Positions 9,101 to 15,311 of a stretch of 35,188 bases of DNA are shown piece after piece. The notes beneath the pieces were generated by a model. It was given only the letters and a program-made list of their open reading frames with translations, did no database searches and was not told the origin of the DNA. The DNA comes from an uncultured bacterium. GTDB lineage: Bacteria > Latescibacterota > UBA2968 > UBA8231. The translations under genes and the position numbers were made by a program. The stretch spans positions 1 through 35,188 of the forward strand of contig CALDFW010000100.1 of the NCBI GenBank assembly GCA_937942165.1, read 5' to 3'. The first letter of the stretch is position 1, and each line of letters opens with the position of its first letter.

Positions 9101-9396
9101 GCGTAGACAGCGAAACGGCTCTCATCGAGGCGGGATCACAGCGTTTTCGGCCTATTCTACTCACTTCGTTGACGACTTTTTTCGGCCTGTTGCCCATGAT
9201 CATGGAAAAGAGTGTCCAAGCGCAGTTCCTTATTCCCATGGCCGTTAGCCTGGCGTTCGGAATTATTTTCGCCACCTTCATTATTTTAATTGGCGTCCCC
9301 GTTAGCGCCATAATATTGGAAAGAGCACAGGCATTCGCCGGTCGTCTTTCCGAGCGTGGAACTCCGAGTGAATTCTCTGCAGAGGCCGCAGGCTAG
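6190..9396 (+). CDS. RND efflux transporter permease (AcrB family)
   Basis: The 1068-residue inner-membrane proton-driven pump has the duplicated RND layout: TM1, large periplasmic loop, TM2-6, TM7, second loop, TM8-12. TM4 carries the Asp pair in ALGIVVDDAIIVGENV (near residue 396), the proton-relay site of AcrB. The equivalent TM10 segment is SGVVVNDSLVLLSFYN (near residue 955), with Asn where AcrB has Lys940. The RxFxPILLTSLTT-type block (QRFRPILLTSLTTFFG) is present. The gene starts at TTG and overlaps the adaptor stop. Substrate is not predictable. The missing lysine puts it in a distinct RND subgroup rather than next to AcrB itself. Confidence 0.93.
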   Translation: MKAPVSWMAKNHVAANLFMGFIMLSGLFSMMQTKKETFPEMSLDQIQVQVPYRGAAPTEVEEAVCKRIEERVRGLEGVRRVRSTAAEGIGVVSVEMERGVDMTQMLDDIKNAVDRIDTFPTETEKPVIKELTRRSQVIDVVLYGAVGEKALKIAAERVRDDLRNSGVISQVELSGVRVDEISIEVSDQALRRYGLTFDQLTAAVRRTSLDLPAGSVESEDGEILLRTQGLMRSGREYEEVVVLTRPDGTTLTLGDIASVRDGFEDNDLVSRFNGQPAAVVQVYRTGDQSALDISAYVHEYVKEKQSLLPNGISIDYARDDARILRGRMDLLISNARLGLVLVFICLSFFLDLKLAFWVMMGIPISFLGAFLLMEPFDASINMLSLFAFIVALGIVVDDAIIVGENVYAHREKGKNFLRAAIDGAIEVGTPVVFSIMTSVAAFMPLFFIEGMMGKFMSVIPVIVIAVLLLSLVESLFILPAHLSSKGDGIVSRAFDRLFRRPLAFHSRIAQSFDRGLKRFIGSIYQPTLRLALANPLSTTALACALMMFTVGLVAGGHVKFVFMPKIESDWLTVSVNMPQGTTVDQTTKIVELIEKKALQLRAEIDGKSGENDSIYRNIFTYIGDQPMGRRSSMTATGGASGRGHLGEVTIELKPAEKRDLGSTEIEARLRQLVGEVPGPESVIFSSSLFSAGNAIEIELASDQFEQLPLAVERLKEQIAQYAGTGDIQDSFEEGKLEMKLQLKPQARTLGITLSDLARQVRQGFFGDQVLRFQRGSDDVRVMVRYPQSERRTMGDVRAMRVRTPTGAEIPFDEVANVEVGHGFSTIQRTDGQRVVTVSASVDEKAANADEINGDLAARFLPALANDYAGLRYSFGGEQRERSDSLESMFFNFTIALFAIYVLLAIPFKSYLQPFIVMSAIPFGIIGAVWGHLFMGIDLAMLSLFGIIALSGVVVNDSLVLLSFYNQLRKEGVDSETALIEAGSQRFRPILLTSLTTFFGLLPMIMEKSVQAQFLIPMAVSLAFGIIFATFIILIGVPVSAIILERAQAFAGRLSERGTPSEFSAEAAG

Positions 9397-9412
9397 CAGG
9401 TATCCCAATACG

Positions 9413-9483
9413 CGGGAGCGTCGCTTAGTGAAGGCATCGACGCTCCCGTGCAAAAAACGCGTGCGAGTCTGCGCACGCGTTTT
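9413..9483. terminator. Double-hairpin bidirectional terminator between convergent efflux genes
   Basis: Two inverted repeats sit between the RND gene and the MATE gene. The first pairs CGGGAGCGTCG (9413-9423) with CGACGCTCCCG (9438-9448). The second is a perfect 12-bp stem, AAAACGCGTGCG (9454-9465) with CGCACGCGTTTT (9472-9483), six-base loop. On the minus strand this second stem is followed by further Ts, making an intrinsic terminator for MATE. On the plus strand it ends in TTTT. Its right arm overlaps the MATE stop codon. Confidence 0.8.
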
Positions 9484-10894
9484 ACTGGCGACGTTCTAAG
9501 CATCGTATCCGCCAGCGCAGCCACACAAAAGAGATCGTGGATGTGATCGCCGCGCCTAGTGCAAGTGCCAACCACACGGATTCTATACCCATCGACAGCA
9601 CGCGCACAAAGAGGTATGCCAGCGCCCCGCTGACCAACACCACGCGCATCGCCGTCAGCAGCAGGCTCGGTATACCCTCGCCCAAGCCTTGAAAGATTCG
9701 GCCGCTGATAACCCCGATTGTTATAAACGGAAAAGCAAACACCATTGTGCGTATATAGCTCACTGCCATGGCAACGATCGCGGCATCATCGGTAAAGATC
9801 GCGTAGACAAAGGGGGCAGAAAAATAGAACAGTGCTCCGAATCCGAACGCCATAAACTGGCCGCGCACGAATACGTAGTTGACCGTTTCACGAATCAGGT
9901 CGATGCGACCAGCACCCAAAAACATGCCCGTCAGCGTTACCATACTCGATGCCAAAGCAAACGTCGGCAGAAAGTAAACGGAGTCGAGGCGACCTCCAAT
10001 TCCATAGGCGGCGACGGCGTTTGATCCAAAGGTGGAGATTAACCGATTAAAAAATACGCCGCCCATCGACATGACGACCATGGAAAGCGATGCAGGAAAG
10101 CCAATCTGTAGAATGCTTCGCACCACATCCCAAGCAAAGACAAACGCACGCACGGGAGGCTCTAAGTAGGTCCCCTTGCGCACAAAGAAGTAGTAGATAA
10201 AAACGACGAACACCGCGGATTGACTAATCAACGTCGCCCAAGCTGCACCAGCAATGCCCAAACCCGCAGTGAAGATAAGCAGCGGATCGAGCACCAAATT
10301 AAGCAGCGTTCCCCCGATTTGGAATGCGATGGGTGTGCGCGTATCACCTTCTCCAGTGAGGATGGAGCGAAACTGCACGTTGAGATTGGAAAAGACAAAG
10401 CTCGGAGCAAGGATATTAAAGTAGATGAGCGCACTCTGCAGGACGTTGGCAGGAACCCCTAGCGCCCCGAAGAGTTCTCTGCGAAATATCAAACCCAAAG
10501 CGGGAATGGACAGTCCAATCAACGCACCGACGAGTAGGGCGTGGCTAGCTGCGTTATCGGCTGCCACTTTGTCTTTTGCGCCGAGCAAACGGGCAATCGC
10601 ACTTGTGGCTCCTACGCCCAGTCCAAACGTAATGCCAATAGAAAGGAGTCCCAGCGGCATATTAAACGTGAGCGCAGCAACGGCATCGTTGCCCAACATC
10701 CCGACAAAGATCATGTCCGTAAAACCGTAGGCCGTCTGAACGGCCATTCCCAACATAACGGGCACGGCCAACTTCCAAACGGCCTTATGCGGCTCGGCAA
10801 TAAATTCGTCTACCCGGTTGCTCCGTTCTTTGCCCGAAAATCGCTCCCCTTGCTGCACTAGTTTCACGCCCGTTTCTTCACATTTGTGTATCAA
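9482..10894 (-). CDS. MATE family multidrug/cation antiporter
   Basis: The 470-residue product is a polytopic inner-membrane exporter with about twelve hydrophobic segments in two related halves. Early family features are PVMLGMAVQTAYGFTDMIFVGMLG and FGLGVGATSAIARLLGAKD; FNRLISTFGSNAVAAYGIGGRLD marks the second half. MATE proteins export drugs or metabolites against Na+ or H+. It faces the RND operon tail to tail. The ORF-track start is TTG 10894. In-frame GTG codons at 10867 and 10858 are alternatives and none has a strong ribosome site, so the first 10-13 residues are uncertain. Confidence 0.9.
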   Translation of the reverse strand: MIHKCEETGVKLVQQGERFSGKERSNRVDEFIAEPHKAVWKLAVPVMLGMAVQTAYGFTDMIFVGMLGNDAVAALTFNMPLGLLSIGITFGLGVGATSAIARLLGAKDKVAADNAASHALLVGALIGLSIPALGLIFRRELFGALGVPANVLQSALIYFNILAPSFVFSNLNVQFRSILTGEGDTRTPIAFQIGGTLLNLVLDPLLIFTAGLGIAGAAWATLISQSAVFVVFIYYFFVRKGTYLEPPVRAFVFAWDVVRSILQIGFPASLSMVVMSMGGVFFNRLISTFGSNAVAAYGIGGRLDSVYFLPTFALASSMVTLTGMFLGAGRIDLIRETVNYVFVRGQFMAFGFGALFYFSAPFVYAIFTDDAAIVAMAVSYIRTMVFAFPFITIGVISGRIFQGLGEGIPSLLLTAMRVVLVSGALAYLFVRVLSMGIESVWLALALGAAITSTISFVWLRWRIRCLERRQ

Positions 10895-10943
10895 AATCGG
10901 GGCATGAGATCGCTCTACCGCCGCCGTCTATTAGGTCGAGACT

Positions 10944-10971
10944 ATAATACGAACCTTTTCGACGTCGGCAA
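10944..10971 (-). promoter_or_regulatory. Candidate promoter for the MATE gene
   Basis: On the minus strand TTGCCG (10971-10966) and TATTAT (10949-10944) are separated by 16 bases, about 50 bases upstream of the MATE start region. The -10 matches 5/6 and the -35 matches 4/6 of the sigma-70 consensus. Confidence 0.4.
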
Positions 10972-10980
10972 GCGCCTGCC

Positions 10981-11009
10981 TTGACACAAAACCGCAGTCT
11001 CACCATACT
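10981..11009 (+). promoter_or_regulatory. Candidate sigma-70 promoter for the coxM-like operon
   Basis: TTGACA (10981-10986, perfect) and CATACT (11004-11009, 4/6) are spaced by exactly 17 bases, ending 57 bases before the coxM-like start. Confidence 0.55.
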
Positions 11010-11066
11010 TATGCCCGGACAGAAAACACACACTATGTTCGTGATCCCTTATGAGGAGGATTTCCC

Positions 11067-11975
11067 TTGAAGGACTTCGAATACTGCGCACCAAAAACCC
11101 TGCGCGAAACCGTGTCTTTACTGGCAGATAAGGGCGACAATGCCCGGATATTAGCCGGCGGAACAGACCTGATTGTGCAGTTGCGCAGCAAGCGTTTTGA
11201 GACCGAACGCGTCATCGATATAAAGCATGTTCCCGAACTTAATGAACTCTCTTTTGGCAACCGAAAAGGTCTCGTTATCGGAGCAGGTGTGCCGTGTTGG
11301 CGCATCTACAATGATTCGGAAGTCGTCGATCGCTATCCCGGGCTAATCGATTCTGCCTCTATCATAGGTGGCATCCAGATTCAGGGACGCGCCACGCTGG
11401 GCGGCAATTTGTGCAACGCCTCTCCAAGCGCCGACACCACGCCGAGTCTGATCGCCCATTCAGCGGTATGTCATATCGTTGGCCCAGAGGGTAAACGCAG
11501 CATGCCGGTTGAAGATTTTTGCGTAGCACCCGGTAAAAATGCCCTCAATCCGGGTGAACTCCTCGTATCCCTGCAGATTCCCGCTAACAAAAAGAATCAG
11601 GGCGCTCACTACCAGCGCTTTATCCCGCGTAACGAAATGGATATCGCCGTTGTCGGAGTCGGATCATGGGTCGAATTGGCCAATAGAGGCAAAGAGTTTA
11701 AGAAGGTGCGCATTGCCCTAGCTTCAGTGGGGCCGACACCGATCTTTGCCAGTGCAGCGAGCCAAGCACTCGTCGGACAAGCCGTAAGTGACGAAGCCAT
11801 CGCCGCGGCCGGTGAAGCCGCACAAAGCGTTGCCAGTCCCATCTCCGATATGCGCGGACCGGCCGAATTCCGGACACACCTAATAGGGGTACTTGTCAAA
11901 CGCACTCTAGAGGGTGCCATAGCACGAGCAAAGGGGCAGTTTGTCGCCAATGCCATTCAAGAAGCCGCCGGTTAA
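11067..11975 (+). CDS. Xanthine dehydrogenase/CO dehydrogenase-type FAD-binding subunit (CoxM-like)
   Basis: The 302-residue product is the medium, FAD-binding subunit of a molybdenum hydroxylase (xanthine oxidase family). Two flavin-binding blocks are present: ARILAGGTDLIVQLR (about residues 26-40) and TLGGNLCNASPSADTTP (about 110-126). The C-terminal CO_deh_flav_C domain contains RNEMDIAVVGVG and FRTHLIGVLVKRTLEGA. The start is TTG 11067, preceded by GAGGAGGA at 11053-11060 with six bases of spacing. It is followed by the iron-sulfur subunit, and the two would pass electrons from a molybdenum site through 2Fe-2S clusters to FAD. The large molybdopterin subunit is missing from the operon. 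Confidence 0.9.
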   Translation: MKDFEYCAPKTLRETVSLLADKGDNARILAGGTDLIVQLRSKRFETERVIDIKHVPELNELSFGNRKGLVIGAGVPCWRIYNDSEVVDRYPGLIDSASIIGGIQIQGRATLGGNLCNASPSADTTPSLIAHSAVCHIVGPEGKRSMPVEDFCVAPGKNALNPGELLVSLQIPANKKNQGAHYQRFIPRNEMDIAVVGVGSWVELANRGKEFKKVRIALASVGPTPIFASAASQALVGQAVSDEAIAAAGEAAQSVASPISDMRGPAEFRTHLIGVLVKRTLEGAIARAKGQFVANAIQEAAG

Positions 11976-12023
11976 TTTGCCCGCGACGCTACAAGTAGCG
12001 ATACCACGTTAACGGAGCTTATA

Positions 12024-12500
12024 ATGAGCAAAATACACGTTCAGACAAAACTAAACGGCGAAGATACAGAATTCCTCTGCGAGCCGCGTCAAAGCCTGCT
12101 CGAAGTCCTGCGAGAAACGCTGGGCTTTACCGGTACAAAAGAGGGGTGCGGCGACGGAAACTGCGGTGCTTGTTCGGTGCAAATCGACGGCGTCTTGGCC
12201 AACTCTTGCCTCGTCTTGGCCCTAGAGGCCGATGGCAAAGAGATCACCACAGTTGAAGGACTTGCCTCGCCCGAGGGACTACATCCGATACAGCAGAAAT
12301 TCCTCGAGCACGCAGCTCTGCAGTGCGGCATTTGCACGCCCGGCTTCCTCGTTGCGGCCAAGGCTTTGCTGGATCACAACCCAAATCCCAGCGAACACGA
12401 AGTGCGTCACTGGTTGGCGGGCAACCTCTGTCGCTGCACGGGCTACGACAAGATTGTTCGCGCCGTGCTCGATACGGCACAGGAAATGCAGACCGCTTAG
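12024..12500 (+). CDS. 2Fe-2S iron-sulfur subunit of a molybdenum hydroxylase (CoxS-like)
   Basis: The 158-residue protein has all eight cluster cysteines. A plant-type ferredoxin site lies in GCGDGNCGAC (Cys42, 47, 50) plus Cys62 of NSCL. A second site in the helical domain uses CGIC (Cys101, 104) and CRC (Cys136, 138). Length and order match CoxS/XdhC-type small subunits. It should relay electrons between a molybdopterin subunit and the FAD subunit encoded 48 bases upstream. Translation starts at ATG 12024 with GGAG about eight bases before. The next gene encodes a MoaD-like protein rather than the expected large subunit. Confidence 0.93.
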   Translation: MSKIHVQTKLNGEDTEFLCEPRQSLLEVLRETLGFTGTKEGCGDGNCGACSVQIDGVLANSCLVLALEADGKEITTVEGLASPEGLHPIQQKFLEHAALQCGICTPGFLVAAKALLDHNPNPSEHEVRHWLAGNLCRCTGYDKIVRAVLDTAQEMQTA

Positions 12501-12544
12501 CAGAGCTCGGCACAGCCTGCGCGCAGTCGGGAAAGTCGACGGTT

Positions 12545-12811
12545 ATGCCCATCGCCTGGATTCCTCCGCTCCTGCAAAAACTGACCAACGGACAAGGACA
12601 GATTCCAACCGATGGTCAAACAGTCAGGCAGGTGATTGACCATCTCGACGCACACTATCCGGGCTTTAAAGCGCGGATATGTAACGAGCAGGATCAGATC
12701 CGCCCAGAGATCGCCGTAGCTGTAGATGGCGAAGTCGTCACTTCCGGACTGCGAACCCGGGTGAACGACGCCAGCGAAGTGCACTTTCTTCCAGCTCTAG
12801 CCGGCGGCTAA
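12545..12811 (+). CDS. MoaD/ThiS-family sulfur-carrier-like protein
   Basis: The 88-residue product has a ubiquitin-like beta-grasp pattern: a TVRQVIDHLDAHYPGFKARI helix region, then EIAVAVDGEVV, and it ends in FLPALAGG. The C-terminal Gly-Gly is where MoaD and ThiS are adenylated and thiocarboxylated. Next to coxM- and coxS-like genes a role in molybdopterin cofactor sulfur transfer is the simplest idea. Generic MoaD/ThiS-like carriers also serve other sulfur pathways. The ORF-track start at 12323 lies inside coxS in another frame. ATG 12545 gives the normal family length. The ribosome site is weak. Confidence 0.8.
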   Translation: MPIAWIPPLLQKLTNGQGQIPTDGQTVRQVIDHLDAHYPGFKARICNEQDQIRPEIAVAVDGEVVTSGLRTRVNDASEVHFLPALAGG

Positions 12812-12829
12812 CTCAGCCGATTCCCGCAG

Positions 12830-12872
12830 ACTCAAAGGCTCGACTGCTCCCATGCAAGTCGAGCCTTTGAGT
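12830..12872 (+). terminator. Intrinsic terminator after the coxM-coxS-moaD-like operon
   Basis: A perfect 16-bp stem (12830-12845 with 12857-12872) with an 11-base loop starts 19 bases after the moaD-like stop and runs into TTTATC. It closes the operon. Confidence 0.82.
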
Positions 12873-12892
12873 TTATCATCTCCGCAGAAATC

Positions 12893-12905
12893 TGCAATTA
12901 TTGCA
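12893..12905. repeat. 13-bp palindrome copy 1 (TGCAATTATTGCA)
   Basis: Perfect 6-1-6 inverted repeat. It is the reverse complement of copy 2, so it is the same site apart from orientation of the central base. Confidence 0.7.
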
Positions 12906-13118
12906 CCCGGCTCACATTTTTTTTTTCGGCCAGCGCAGCCCCCCAGCAGCAATAATCATAACTGGTTCCGTTGCATACAGTTATGCCTACTGTCGCTAAA
13001 GTGGCATAGATCTCGCTATACCTCTATGCACATTAGACCAGACATCCTGCGTATCATCTAAGCACAGGGTGATAGGGTCTCTGTAAAGGGGTTTAAATGC
13101 GGGAGCATATGCGTACAC

Positions 13119-13131
13119 TGCAATAATTGCA
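13119..13131. repeat. 13-bp palindrome copy 2 (TGCAATAATTGCA)
   Basis: Perfect 6-1-6 inverted repeat, 226 bases downstream of copy 1 and 65 bases before the sigma-4-like start codon. Confidence 0.7.
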
Positions 13132-13160
13132 TCTTATTGGAGCAGGAAAGCCGGTAAGAA

Positions 13161-13173
13161 TGCAAAAAATGCA
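13161..13173. repeat. 13-bp palindrome copy 3, degenerate (TGCAAAAAATGCA)
   Basis: It matches copy 2 at 11 of 13 positions and keeps both TGCA ends. It starts exactly 42 bases after copy 2, about four helical turns, so the two would lie on one face of the DNA. Confidence 0.5.
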
Positions 13174-13195
13174 TACAGCACAACGGAGCATAAAT

Positions 13196-13543
13196 ATGAG
13201 TAACACACACACAGCGGAAACCGCGAATCAAGTCATAGACCAAGTCAAGAACGTGGCACAGCATGCGATCGGATGCATAGATCATCTAGTCGGAAGTGAT
13301 ACGGTTTGCACCGATGCCGCTTCCGTGCAAACCGTTGACGATCTGCTTGCTCAGCTGAGTTCCGAGGCGTTCAAAGTCATGGGAAAATACTTTGGCCTGT
13401 CGGGAGATGAACCGCTCAGCGCCCGTGAAATCAGCCTCTCCATGGGCCTGAGCGAAGAGCGGATCCTAGAAGTAATCAATCAGGCACTGCGGCAGCTGAG
13501 AGAATTCGACAGCGCCGAAGAGCTCGAGCGTAAAGTAGCCTGA
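13196..13543 (+). CDS. Small protein resembling isolated sigma-70 region 4
   Basis: The 115-residue product has no close family that I can name. Residues about 58-104 follow the pattern of sigma-70 region 4: YFGLSGDEPLSAREIS, then MGLSEERILEVINQALRQLR. In housekeeping sigma factors the same place reads roughly RFGLDxxEPxTLEEIG then xxVTRERIRQIExxALRKLR. Spacing and hydrophobic pattern fit. Of the residues that contact the -35 element in E. coli sigma-70 (Arg584, Glu585, Arg586, Arg588, Gln589), two appear kept and Arg584, Arg588 and Gln589 read Glu, Leu and Glu. The N-terminal ~55 residues are helical-looking and unassigned. ATG 13196 follows GGAG by seven bases. The ORF-track TTG at 13127 is unlikely. 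Confidence 0.7.
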   Translation: MSNTHTAETANQVIDQVKNVAQHAIGCIDHLVGSDTVCTDAASVQTVDDLLAQLSSEAFKVMGKYFGLSGDEPLSAREISLSMGLSEERILEVINQALRQLREFDSAEELERKVA

Positions 13544-13561
13544 CGCCTTACCATCTTAAAC

Positions 13562-13606
13562 AAAAAGCGGGGTCGATAGCCTAGTGTGCTATCGACCCCG
13601 CTTTTT
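13562..13606. terminator. Bidirectional intrinsic terminator (19-bp stem)
   Basis: AAAAAGCGGGGTCGATAGC (13562-13580) pairs perfectly with 13588-13606 around a seven-base loop. A-run and T-run flank the GC-rich core, so it terminates both the sigma-4-like gene (+) and the rfbB-dut operon (-). Confidence 0.92.
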
Positions 13607-13642
13607 GCTTTCTGCGCTGCGCTTTACGGCGTCTCTTCCCGA

Positions 13643-14083
13643 CTATTTCACTCCGGTAGAACCAAATCCTCCGCGTCCGCGTTCGGTCTCACTCAGCACA
13701 TCGACTTCGACCAATTGACCGCGTGTGACGGGCGCAAAAAGCAGCTGAGCGATACGCTCGCCAGGTTCAATAGGTTGGACTTCCTGGGAAAGGTTAACGA
13801 GGATAACGCCTACCTCACCTCGATAATCTGCGTCTATCGTACCGGGTGCGTTGAGCACTGTGAGGCCGCGCTTCAAGGCCAACCCACTGCGCGGGCGCAC
13901 CTGCGCTTCGTAGCCAGCTGGAATCTCTAGGTAGAGACCGGTCGGAACAAGAGTCCGTTCGCCGGGAGAAAGCACGACGGTTTCCCCCAAATCTGCACGC
14001 AGATCCATACCCGCACTCTGGTCAGTCTCGTATTCGGGCAATGCATGCTGCGTCTTGCGCACAACGCGCACTTCAATCTCCAC
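13643..14083 (-). CDS. dut: dUTP diphosphatase
   Basis: This trimeric enzyme hydrolyses dUTP to dUMP and pyrophosphate, keeping uracil out of DNA and feeding thymidylate synthesis. All five dUTPase motifs are present in order: [35 protein letters not shown] (with the catalytic Asp), [12 protein letters not shown], and the mobile C-terminal [10 protein letters not shown] that closes over the nucleotide. GTG 14083 gives 146 residues, the usual length. The ORF-track start at 14146 would add 21 residues from inside the wzz gene. It begins four bases after the wzz stop and is the last gene of the polysaccharide operon, just before a strong terminator. Confidence 0.94.
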   Translation of the reverse strand: MEIEVRVVRKTQHALPEYETDQSAGMDLRADLGETVVLSPGERTLVPTGLYLEIPAGYEAQVRPRSGLALKRGLTVLNAPGTIDADYRGEVGVILVNLSQEVQPIEPGERIAQLLFAPVTRGQLVEVDVLSETERGRGGFGSTGVK

Positions 14084-14087
14084 GATA

Positions 14088-15269
14088 TTACGCCTCTGCT
14101 CGATCGGCCAGCCAACGTTGACGCAGGTTGCGCACGTAAACAGCACCCAGCGTATAAGAGATCGAAGCGAAGAGGCTCAGCACGCCTGCAATAAAAACAA
14201 TAAGGACGCGCTGCGGACGCGCCTTGATCTCGGGCGGGATCGCCGGATCCAGCACCTGAACCGTTGCCGTGTTGTTGCGAGATTCAATCAGCGACTCAGC
14301 CTCCTGCTGCAGCAAGAGCTGCATGAGCGCCTTCTGCACCAATACGTCTTTTTCGAGAATGGCGTAGTCCTGCGCGACTTTGGGAATGTCGCGCAGCGGT
14401 AAAAACAGGTTTTCTTCCATCTCCAACGTCTGAGGTCCTCGCATCATGCCACGACTGTCGACGTTCAGACCATCGCGCAGGAAGGTCATAGCGTCTTGGC
14501 GCAGCAGAATCTCACGCTCTAACTTCTTGACTCTGTCATGCGACTCGTCCAGTCCCGAAGCAATCATACCCTGACGCATAATCTCTAGCTCCATAGCGTC
14601 AGTCTGCATGGCCGCTGCTGCACCGATAACGGCGCGCGCCTGGTCTTCAATAGAGATCGCATTATGCTCTGACTGAAATTCCTGCAGGTTGCCCATAACC
14701 GAGTCGAGACGCACTTCCCCTTCAATCCGCAAAACCTGAATAAAGCCCATGCGCTCTCTGGCTGATATCTGCCCGATAGCCTTGTTCGTGCTGTCGAGAA
14801 TAACCGTGTAGTGATTGGCCATTTGAGCGGCCATCTGCGGATCGCGATCAAGCACGGAAATCACAATCGTGCCCTCTTCACTCTTGTCGATTACCGTTTT
14901 TTCGGCCAGCGTCTCGACTGCATCCGTCATCGTCTCTACCCCATAACGCTCCTTGAGAGAAAAGGTATGAACCATGCTGCGGCGCGTATGCATACTCTTA
15001 AGCGTGGCGATAAAAATGTCGGCAGGCGTTCCCTTTTCGCCCAAGCGCAGAGTCGGAATTGGCAGCGCTGAAAGCAGATCAGAAAAGCCAAAACCCTGTT
15101 TTTGTTCTTTAGGAGGCAGCAACTGTGCCGTCGCCTCGTATTCTTTGGGGATGAGAAAGCTCAGCGCACCGGCTAACACACATACCAAGAGCGTGCCGCC
15201 GACAATCAGTCCCCGAGCAGCATGAAGCGCGGAGAATAGATCGAGAATATCGACCTCTTTTTTTTCCAT
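14088..15269 (-). CDS. Polysaccharide chain-length determinant / co-polymerase (Wzz/GumC-like)
   Basis: The 393-residue protein is an inner-membrane polysaccharide co-polymerase. It has an N-terminal membrane segment (about residues 20-40, [20 protein letters not shown]) followed by the Wzz signature [14 protein letters not shown], a large helical periplasmic domain, and a second membrane segment near the C-terminus ([25 protein letters not shown]). PCP proteins set chain length and link to the Wza-like channel. There is no fused tyrosine-kinase domain. ATG 15269 begins [11 protein letters not shown], with AAAGGAG eleven bases upstream; the TTG at 15293 in the track is less likely. Confidence 0.88.
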   Translation of the reverse strand: MEKKEVDILDLFSALHAARGLIVGGTLLVCVLAGALSFLIPKEYEATAQLLPPKEQKQGFGFSDLLSALPIPTLRLGEKGTPADIFIATLKSMHTRRSMVHTFSLKERYGVETMTDAVETLAEKTVIDKSEEGTIVISVLDRDPQMAAQMANHYTVILDSTNKAIGQISARERMGFIQVLRIEGEVRLDSVMGNLQEFQSEHNAISIEDQARAVIGAAAAMQTDAMELEIMRQGMIASGLDESHDRVKKLEREILLRQDAMTFLRDGLNVDSRGMMRGPQTLEMEENLFLPLRDIPKVAQDYAILEKDVLVQKALMQLLLQQEAESLIESRNNTATVQVLDPAIPPEIKARPQRVLIVFIAGVLSLFASISYTLGAVYVRNLRQRWLADRAEA

Positions 15270-15311
15270 GGCCTTAGTGACTCCTTTGCACAAATGACAT
15301 CATTCGCTACC

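Larger units (their letters stand above)
12873..13195 (+). promoter_or_regulatory. Intergenic leader upstream of the sigma-4-like gene
   Basis: No gene is supported in this 323-base stretch. It holds a run of ten Ts (12917-12926), an inverted repeat GCATA/TATGC (12973-12986), and three copies of a 13-bp palindrome listed separately. No clear -35/-10 pair stands out. The ORF-track entry at 12852-13061 begins inside the terminator and lacks protein-like features. Confidence 0.5.

Noticed and set aside
12323-12544. Long N-terminal extension of the MoaD-like protein in the ORF track
   Set aside because: It lies in another frame of coxS and would give a MoaD nearly twice normal length; ATG 12545 is the sensible start.
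12917-12926. Run of ten Ts as a second terminator
   Set aside because: No stem precedes it directly; the real terminator lies at 12830-12872.
12852-13061. 69-aa ORF after the moaD-like gene
   Set aside because: It starts inside the terminator hairpin, crosses a ten-T run, and has no ribosome site.
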